Assembly (NCBI GenBank): GCA_937930605.1
Contig: CALHBZ010000099.1
Span: 1 to 7,511 of the forward strand
Length of the DNA: 7,511 bases
Source: Streptococcus oralis
GTDB taxonomy: Bacteria > Bacillota > Bacilli > Lactobacillales > Streptococcaceae
Reading direction: 5' to 3'
Positions within the stretch are counted from its first letter, which is position 1. Every line of letters starts with the position of its first letter. Below, in pieces: positions 1 through 4,476 of this stretch. The position numbers and the translations under genes are program-made. The notes below the pieces were generated by a model. It made no database searches, was not told the DNA's origin, and saw nothing but the letters and a program-made list of their open reading frames with translations.

Positions 1-1
1 G

Positions 2-1258
2 TTAGTCACTTAATAAAGCCTTGCGAACTAGGTTAAAGGCATGCATAACCGCAATATGACGAACATCTGCACGGCTCCGTCCTGCGATATTAGCCTTGAT
101 AACCTCTGTCCCTTTTGCATGTGCCAAGCCGATAAAGACTGTCCCAGCCGGATGCCCCTCTAGGCTGTCTGGTCCAGCAACCCCCGTCAAACTGACTCCA
201 TAATCAGACTGAGTCTTGATGCGTGCCTGCTCTGCCATCTTTTTAGCCGTAAACTCTGAAACGACACCATGTTTTTTCAGCTCCTGCTCGGAAATATCCA
301 GCATCTTGGACTTTTCTTCTAAACTGTAGGTAACAAAACCGCCATTAAAGATAGCTGAAACGCCTGAAAAGTCTGCTAAAGTAGCTTGAAAGAGGCCTGC
401 TGTCAAGCTTTCTGCTGCGGTAATGCTTTTCTTTCTCTTCTTAAGCTCTTCTACAACGACACTTGCTAGGCTGGTCTCCTCCCCATATCCATAACAGATG
501 TCTCGTAGAGAAATTCCCTCGAAAGTCTGGCGATTCAAGATTTGATCTTCTAAGATATCCAGGGCTTGATCAGCCTGTTCTTGACTGACTGCTTTTGTAG
601 ACAAGCGCAAGGTCACCTCTCCCGTTTTGGCATAAGGTGCCAAGGTCGGATCGGTTTGATGGTCAATCAAATCAGCTAAAACGGTCACCAACTGGCTTTC
701 ACCAATCCCAAAGAAACGGAGCACTCGTGAATACAGTTTGGTGCCAGTCATCAGCTTGGGTAAGAGTTGATTTAAGACCATGGGTTTTAACTCACTAGGA
801 GGTCCTGGAAGGACCACGTAAGTCACACCGTCAGCTTCCGACACTCCTCCGACAGCTAATCCTGTTTCATTTGGCAATGGAGTTGCTCCTTCCACAATTT
901 GAGCTTGCCTTTCATTATTCGGTGTCCGAGCATAGTCTGGTCTTTGAGCAAAAAAGTGATCAAGTTTTTCCTGAGCTTGAGGATCAAATACCAAGGCTTT
1001 TCCCAAAAATTTCGCCAACGTTTGTTTGGTTAAATCATCTTCAGTTGGCCCCAAGCCTCCTGTCAAAATGACTATACTACTACGCGAGCTCGCAATTTCT
1101 AGCAAAGACATGAGACGCGCTTCATTATCTCCGACAGCTGTTTGGAAGTAGACATCTACTCCAATTTCTGCTAGCTTTTCTGATAAGAACTGGGCATTGG
1201 TATTGACAATCTGCCCTGTCAAAATTTCTGTTCCTACAGCAATAATTTCTGCTTTCAT
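2..1258 (-). CDS. cinA: CinA, competence-induced protein (CinA/PncC family)
   Basis: The 418-residue product has the full two-domain CinA layout. The N-terminal part (about residues 1-170) is a MoaB/MogA-like domain that opens with [15 protein letters not shown] and carries [10 protein letters not shown] at 66-75 and a [12 protein letters not shown] segment. The C-terminal part (about 273-418) is a PncC-like domain, the family of nicotinamide-nucleotide amidases, with AAESLTAG (Ser284 at the position of the family's catalytic serine) and LTGVAGPDS at 357-365. In pneumococcus CinA is a late competence protein reported to interact with RecA, and cinA precedes recA in one transcript; recA would lie just past the left edge. 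The ATG at 1258 is supported by AGGAGG at 1263-1268, four bases upstream. The gene is complete, ending in TAA at 2-4. A cin-box lies 17 bp upstream of the start, and a terminator separates it from lytR. Function is by family, not tested. Confidence 0.97.
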   Translation of the reverse strand: MKAEIIAVGTEILTGQIVNTNAQFLSEKLAEIGVDVYFQTAVGDNEARLMSLLEIASSRSSIVILTGGLGPTEDDLTKQTLAKFLGKALVFDPQAQEKLDHFFAQRPDYARTPNNERQAQIVEGATPLPNETGLAVGGVSEADGVTYVVLPGPPSELKPMVLNQLLPKLMTGTKLYSRVLRFFGIGESQLVTVLADLIDHQTDPTLAPYAKTGEVTLRLSTKAVSQEQADQALDILEDQILNRQTFEGISLRDICYGYGEETSLASVVVEELKKRKKSITAAESLTAGLFQATLADFSGVSAIFNGGFVTYSLEEKSKMLDISEQELKKHGVVSEFTAKKMAEQARIKTQSDYGVSLTGVAGPDSLEGHPAGTVFIGLAHAKGTEVIKANIAGRSRADVRHIAVMHAFNLVRKALLSD

Positions 1259-1262
1259 CTTT

Positions 1263-1268
1263 CCTCCT
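1263..1268 (-). promoter_or_regulatory. Strong ribosome binding site of cinA
   Basis: The minus strand reads AGGAGG-AAAG-ATG. This near-perfect anti-16S match fixes the cinA start at 1258 and leaves a very short leader after the cin-box promoter. Confidence 0.85.
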
Positions 1269-1275
1269 ACCTATC

Positions 1276-1283
1276 TATTCGGA
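1276..1283 (-). promoter_or_regulatory. Cin-box (ComX/SigX late competence promoter) of cinA
   Basis: The minus strand reads TCCGAATA, which fits the streptococcal cin-box consensus TNCGAATA recognised by the competence sigma factor ComX (SigX). It lies 17 bp before the cinA ATG, so the transcript should begin around 1270, just ahead of the Shine-Dalgarno. A run of T residues, expected upstream of such promoters, is present nine bases before the box and is shared with the lytR terminator tail. No convincing sigma-A -35/-10 pair is visible here, so cinA expression probably depends on competence plus any read-through from lytR. Confidence 0.85.
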
Positions 1284-1292
1284 TTCTTTTTG

Positions 1293-1321
1293 AAAAAATC
1301 GCAGGAAGTTTCCCACGATTT
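1293..1321 (-). terminator. Intrinsic terminator of the tsaE-GNAT-lytR operon
   Basis: On the minus strand an 11-bp stem (arms AAATCGTGGGA and TCCTGCGATTT, including two G-T pairs) closes an AACT loop and is followed by six T residues. It starts 12 bases after the lytR stop and ends before the cin-box, so it should insulate cinA from the upstream operon. Confidence 0.85.
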
Positions 1322-1332
1322 GATTCTTCATT

Positions 1333-2367
1333 TTATTCAGATTCTTCGCCCGAAGCATTTGTTGAAGGCGCTGTTCGACCATAAAGACTCTCATACAGAA
1401 CAGCGTTGGTCTTCAACTCTGTCACATCTTCTCTCCCTAGGGAGCGACGCAAGAGATTTTGCATTTCCAGCATATGCTCTGTCGTTACGATTTGATAAGA
1501 GATACCCTGCAATTCTTCACCTTCACCACGAAGTTGAAGTGTCTCAATATTTTTAAAAGAATCTTGATAACCAAGTAATTGAGGCACACTTTTCGCTGAA
1601 AGGTCTATATTAGTCTGCATATTTTCACTAAGCGCTTTTAGGATTGCCTGATAATGACTGATACTATTCAAACTCAAGACTTTTTCTACGATTTTTTGAA
1701 TCACTTCACGTTGACGTTTTTGACGACCATAATCCCCTTCAGGATCCTGATAACGCATCCGTGAATAAACCAGAGCCTCCTCACCATTCAAGGTTTGCTC
1801 ACCGACTCCGATTGAGATTTTATTAAACTCCTCTTGGTCAGTAATCGAAATTGGGAAACCAAGTGTGTTATTTACTGTGATACCCCCAACTGCATCAACT
1901 AGCTGTTGCAATCCCTTCATATTAACCATGACATAACGATCGATATGGATATTCATCATTTTTTGAATGGTTGAAATAGCCAACTCTGCACCACCATTTG
2001 CATAAGCCGCATTGAGTTTTGCCTCCTGAACTTGGCCATTTCCTGTTTCAATCTTGGTCAAAATATCACGCTCTAAGCTCATCATGGTTGTTTTCTTAGT
2101 TTTTGGATTGACTGTCAAGAGAATCATGGAGTCGCTGTTTCCTACCCAAGGATCCAGACGTTCCTCGTTTCCCGTATCCACCCCCATCAAGAGAATGGTT
2201 AAAGGCTCCGTTGCCTCGATAACGTTGGTTTCTTCACCAATTTTCTTATAAGTTTTTTTACTTAAGGTTTCAGTTCCTTGATAATAAATAGTATAGGCAT
2301 AAGCACCCACACCTAAAGCTGTTACTGCCAGAAAAGCTAATAGCATTCCGATTATTTTTTTTACCAT
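1333..2367 (-). CDS. lytR: LytR, LCP-family cell-envelope phosphotransferase
   Basis: The 344-residue protein has a short basic N-terminus, one membrane segment (about residues 5-28) and an extracellular LytR-CpsA-Psr domain. Family landmarks include LTILLMGVDTGN (56-67), SDSMILLTVNP (78-88), the ERD motif (99-101), AYANGGAELA (121-130), DAVGGITVNN (158-167) and the arginine-rich YSRMR...DYGRQKRQRE segment (201-221), whose arginines bind the pyrophosphate of the lipid-linked donor in this family. LCP enzymes transfer teichoic acid or capsule polymers from an undecaprenyl carrier to peptidoglycan; older databases call them transcriptional attenuators, which is misleading. The gene starts 4 bp after the acetyltransferase stop, with no good Shine-Dalgarno (TGATAAGATG), so translation is probably coupled. 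The hydrophilic tail rich in Ser, Glu and Asn is typical. It could be assigned to another LCP paralogue, but the cinA neighbourhood favours LytR. Confidence 0.93.
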   Translation of the reverse strand: MVKKIIGMLLAFLAVTALGVGAYAYTIYYQGTETLSKKTYKKIGEETNVIEATEPLTILLMGVDTGNEERLDPWVGNSDSMILLTVNPKTKKTTMMSLERDILTKIETGNGQVQEAKLNAAYANGGAELAISTIQKMMNIHIDRYVMVNMKGLQQLVDAVGGITVNNTLGFPISITDQEEFNKISIGVGEQTLNGEEALVYSRMRYQDPEGDYGRQKRQREVIQKIVEKVLSLNSISHYQAILKALSENMQTNIDLSAKSVPQLLGYQDSFKNIETLQLRGEGEELQGISYQIVTTEHMLEMQNLLRRSLGREDVTELKTNAVLYESLYGRTAPSTNASGEESE

Positions 2368-2371
2368 CTTA

Positions 2372-2893
2372 TCATTTATCTATCAGTCTACCCATCAGGT
2401 AAACGTCTAAAAATATCCCTTCTTTTAAATAGGCTCCTCTTTCTTGTAAGCCTTCTGTAACAAATCCAAATTTTGAATAAAGGTGGATAGCTGCCTCGTT
2501 GCGCTTTTGTACACTGAGCTGCAAACGACGCAGAACTCCACTGGTTGTAGCCCACTCAATTCCCTCTTCAAGGAGTATGCTTCCCAAGCCATGATTCCAA
2601 AACTTCCTTTGGATGACCAAAAAGATATCCCCGATGTGACGAATCCGTATACGTTGCTCTGCCGTGATGTTCAAAACACCTGCAATTTCACCATTCAGGA
2701 GGGCTAGGAGAGTGATTTGGTTATCTGAAGTCGCTTGCTTTTCAATAAAAAGTGCCATTTCAGATTCTGTCATCAGGATACCATTTTCATCCAGACTGGT
2801 GAAATCTGTCTCCTGTCCAACTAAATCCAAAAATGCAACCAAAGCAGCTGCATCCTGAGCTTCAGCCTCACGAATACAAAGTTCATACTCCAT
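2372..2893 (-). CDS. GNAT-family N-acetyltransferase (RimI-like)
   Basis: The 173-residue protein has a single GNAT fold. The acetyl-CoA binding motif A is visible as QRKFWNHGLGSILLEEG (95-111), with the HGLGS pyrophosphate loop, preceded by the beta strand GDIFLVI. Motif B follows as LSVQKRNEAAIHLYSKFGF (126-144), in which Asn132 and Tyr139 sit at the positions usual for acetyl-CoA contact and general acid. The ATG at 2893 overlaps the last 11 bp of tsaE and is backed by AAGGAG at 2901-2906, seven bases upstream, so the genes are one operon and likely coupled. In many Firmicutes a RimI protein-alanine acetyltransferase lies beside tsaE, but this protein is longer and its YLKEGIFLDVYLMGR end is closer to general small-molecule GNATs. 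The substrate cannot be told from sequence alone. Confidence 0.9.
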   Translation of the reverse strand: MEYELCIREAEAQDAAALVAFLDLVGQETDFTSLDENGILMTESEMALFIEKQATSDNQITLLALLNGEIAGVLNITAEQRIRIRHIGDIFLVIQRKFWNHGLGSILLEEGIEWATTSGVLRRLQLSVQKRNEAAIHLYSKFGFVTEGLQERGAYLKEGIFLDVYLMGRLIDK

Positions 2894-3326
2894 TTTGAAG
2901 CTCCTTAATCAATTGTTCAGCACGAGGACCTTGAGCGGAAAAATGGAGGCGACGACCTTCAGTCTCTTTCAGGAGTTCCAACTCCAAGTAGGAATCTGGT
3001 AAATCCTCGCCCAAAAGATGTCCCCACTCGATAACGGTCACACCACCACCAAAGAGAAACTCATCCAAGTCTATCGAATCAGCATCCCCCTCAATTCGAT
3101 AGACATCCAAGTGGTAGAGCGGAAGGCGACCCTCATACTCTCTCACGATAGTGTAAGTTGGACTTTTGATCATCTGACGAATACCCAAGCCCTTGGCAAG
3201 ACCCTTGGTAAAGGTTGTTTTACCAGCACCCAGTTCTCCAGACAGGATCAAAACATCGTTTTTTTGGAGCAATGTCCCTAGGCGTTCTCCCAGATTGATC
3301 AGCTCTTCTTCATTTTTTGTGTACAT
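2883..3326 (-). CDS. tsaE: TsaE, tRNA t6A37 biosynthesis ATPase
   Basis: The 147-residue protein is a full-length TsaE (formerly YjeE). It carries the Walker A motif GELGAGKT (30-37), the family signature SPTYT (55-59), the YHLDVYR segment (71-77) and VIEWG near residue 100. TsaE works with TsaB and TsaD to make N6-threonylcarbamoyladenosine at position 37 of ANN-decoding tRNAs, and its ATPase activity resets the TsaBD complex in the cytoplasm. It is the first gene of an operon with the GNAT gene (11-bp overlap) and lytR. The ATG at 3326 is chosen because the N-terminal helix (ELINLGERLG) and following strand match the family's normal start. No Shine-Dalgarno precedes it, and the -10 element ends only six bases away, so the mRNA is predicted to be leaderless. 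Confidence 0.96.
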   Translation of the reverse strand: MYTKNEEELINLGERLGTLLQKNDVLILSGELGAGKTTFTKGLAKGLGIRQMIKSPTYTIVREYEGRLPLYHLDVYRIEGDADSIDLDEFLFGGGVTVIEWGHLLGEDLPDSYLELELLKETEGRRLHFSAQGPRAEQLIKELQNGV

Positions 3327-3332
3327 GCTACT

Positions 3333-3362
3333 ATTATACCAAAAAGTTTTCTTTTATGTAAA
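3333..3362 (-). promoter_or_regulatory. Extended -10 promoter of the tsaE operon
   Basis: The minus strand shows TATAAT at 3338-3333 preceded by TGG, making an extended -10, and TTTACA at 3362-3357 (five of six -35 bases) with an 18-bp spacer. Six bases separate TATAAT from the tsaE ATG, so the expected first transcribed base is the A of that ATG or next to it. Confidence 0.8.
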
Positions 3363-3503
3363 TTTTCTTTACAAACTTACTATAACAACTTTGGTAAAAT
3401 AAGAGATTTTTATTGGTCGAAAAGTGTTTTTAAAAGAATATACACACGGCGCTAACAAGTAAAATATCTCGGATTACATGACCGTAAAAGGAAAATTCTC
3501 TTC

Positions 3504-4052
3504 TCATAGATTTGGGAAATAAAAACCGAGCAAAAATGAATCCCAAACCGACATAAAAACAATGGATAAAACTGTCATTGGATTTCTCAAGAACAGCAAG
3601 GTTGCCAGAACTGTCAGGACAACTGTTTTTTTCTTATTGAGAGTGCTTCCCAATTCTCGGCTGTATTTTTCAAGCGGTAAAAAGACAAGTAAATCAATGC
3701 CAAACAAGAAAAAGAAGGAAGGCAAGAAAAGGTCTACTAACTCTTGCTGAAAAGCTGTCCGTGTTAAAATAGTCTCTGACAATACCAGACAGACACCTAC
3801 TAGGTTTAAGACCAACAAGGTACTATAAAATAGTTTCACTTTTTTCTGACTGTTTATAATGCTATGAACATCCTGATCTCGAGTATAAAAGAAATTCATG
3901 CCCGCACACAGACCTGATGCCAATACGATAAACACTAGAAAATAAGCGCTTGACTGCTTTAAGGTTAAGATGGTTCCCTTCCACAGCAAGCAGCTACTCA
4001 GACTAATCTGAAGCAAAGCCAGTAACAATAAGATGCGAATTGATTTCATCAT
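3504..4052 (-). CDS. Multi-pass membrane protein of unknown function
   Basis: I do not recognise a family. From the preferred start the product is 182 residues with five or six hydrophobic segments: about 7-24, 36-55, 73-92, 108-126, and 143-179, which is probably two helices broken at RNP. Loops are short and basic (KKVK at 70-73, NKKK at 139-142), and the second loop is polar (TRDQDVHSIINSQ). An in-frame ATG at 4091 would add 13 residues, but it lies upstream of the -10 hexamer. The ATG at 4052 has a strong AAGGGGG eight bases upstream and is better; the adjacent ATG at 4049 is also possible. An LSSC tetrad at 18-21 resembles a lipobox. The gene is monocistronic by appearance: it is 177 bp from tsaE and has its own promoter. 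I recall a hypothetical gene of similar place next to tsaE in pneumococcus, but cannot confirm homology. Confidence 0.75.
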   Translation of the reverse strand: MMKSIRILLLLALLQISLSSCLLWKGTILTLKQSSAYFLVFIVLASGLCAGMNFFYTRDQDVHSIINSQKKVKLFYSTLLVLNLVGVCLVLSETILTRTAFQQELVDLFLPSFFFLFGIDLLVFLPLEKYSRELGSTLNKKKTVVLTVLATLLFLRNPMTVLSIVFMSVWDSFLLGFYFPNL

Positions 4053-4060
4053 TTTCAGTA

Positions 4061-4067
4061 CCCCCTT
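4061..4067 (-). promoter_or_regulatory. Ribosome binding site deciding the membrane-protein start
   Basis: The minus strand reads AAGGGGG, then TACTGAAA, then ATGATG. This is the only Shine-Dalgarno-like element near the gene, and it favours the start at 4052 over the in-frame ATG at 4091. Confidence 0.65.
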
Positions 4068-4077
4068 CGTATACATA

Positions 4078-4083
4078 ATTATA
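4078..4083 (-). promoter_or_regulatory. -10 element of the membrane-protein gene
   Basis: A perfect TATAAT lies on the minus strand, giving a predicted transcript start near 4071 just before the ribosome binding site. The base stretch at normal -35 distance (GGGATT at 4106-4101) is poor and no TG extension is present, so this promoter is either weak or activator-dependent. Only the -10 half is well supported. Confidence 0.5.
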
Positions 4084-4170
4084 CTCTGCAAGAAAGATAA
4101 AATCCCTCCCCTCTTCTCAAATGTCCTATTTTAACGCTCAACTGACAAAAATCTGAAAAAGCAAGTCATT

Positions 4171-4189
4171 AAGCTAGTTGTTCTAGCTT
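4171..4189. repeat. Short inverted repeat with 5-base loop
   Basis: Arms AAGCTAG and CTAGCTT flank TTGTT. On the minus strand the hairpin is followed 9 bases later by a short T run (GCTTTTTC), so it could be a weak second terminator, but the spacing is too long for a confident call. Confidence 0.35.
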
Positions 4190-4330
4190 TCTAGTTAAAT
4201 AGTTACGATAAAGATTCAACCGTTCAATCAACTCTGTTCAGATACTACATTCTCTCAACTTTCTGAAATTCCCTCGTATTTTCGTAACTTTAACAAGCAT
4301 ATCATTTGTAAGCCTACCTCCTAGACTATC

Positions 4331-4358
4331 AAAAAGAGGAAGACCAGTCTGGTCTTCC
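4331..4358 (-). terminator. Intrinsic terminator of the serine-rich repeat gene
   Basis: On the minus strand a 10-base perfect inverted repeat (arms GGAAGACCAG and CTGGTCTTCC around a single central base) can form an 8-9 bp stem and is followed by TCTTTTT. Imperfect outer complementarity between CTATC at 4326-4330 and GATAG at 4369-4373 extends it. It lies about 120 bases after the stop codon and gives that gene a discrete 3' end. Confidence 0.85.
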
Positions 4359-4449
4359 CCAAGGTTTCGATAGAAAATAAGAGCATCTCCTTTCAAATAA
4401 AACGAAAGGATGAATGATACGGATTCATGTACAATCTCCTCATTCGGAT

Positions 4450-4465
4450 ATAGACCGAAGTCTAT
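4450..4465 (-). other. C(UUCG)G tetraloop hairpin in the 3' UTR
   Basis: The minus strand reads ATAGAC-TTCG-GTCTAT, a 6-bp stem closed by a C-G pair around UUCG, which is an exceptionally stable RNA tetraloop. It starts 12 bases after the stop of the serine-rich gene. No T run follows, so it is not a terminator; a role in mRNA stability is inference. Confidence 0.6.
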
Positions 4466-4476
4466 CTCTTCAGCGT

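Larger units (their letters stand above)
4084..4476. other. Intergenic region between the membrane-protein and serine-rich genes
   Basis: I see no gene with a normal start in this stretch. It holds the 3' UTR, UUCG hairpin and terminator of the serine-rich gene, a 7-bp inverted repeat near 4171-4189, and the upstream flank of the membrane-protein promoter. The minus-strand -1 frame relative to the serine-rich gene stays open from 4528 to 4241 without an early start codon. No BOX or RUP element, tRNA or IS end was recognised by eye. Confidence 0.6.

Noticed and set aside
3360..3376. CodY-box-like AATTTTCTTTACAAA upstream of tsaE
   Set aside because: Only about 10 of 15 positions match the CodY consensus, expected by chance in AT-rich intergenic DNA.
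3366..3405. Plus-strand extended -10-like TGGTAAAAT near 3390-3400
   Set aside because: No matching -35 at proper spacing and no gene downstream on the plus strand.
4112..4150. Plus-strand ATG with an 11-codon frame (MSYFNAQLTKI)
   Set aside because: No ribosome binding site, no promoter and no recognisable peptide features.
4393..4428. Minus-strand 11-codon micro-ORF (MNPYHSSFRFI) with GAGGAG seven bases upstream
   Set aside because: Good Shine-Dalgarno by chance is plausible in AT-rich DNA; no signal-peptide or pheromone features, and no way to show conservation here.
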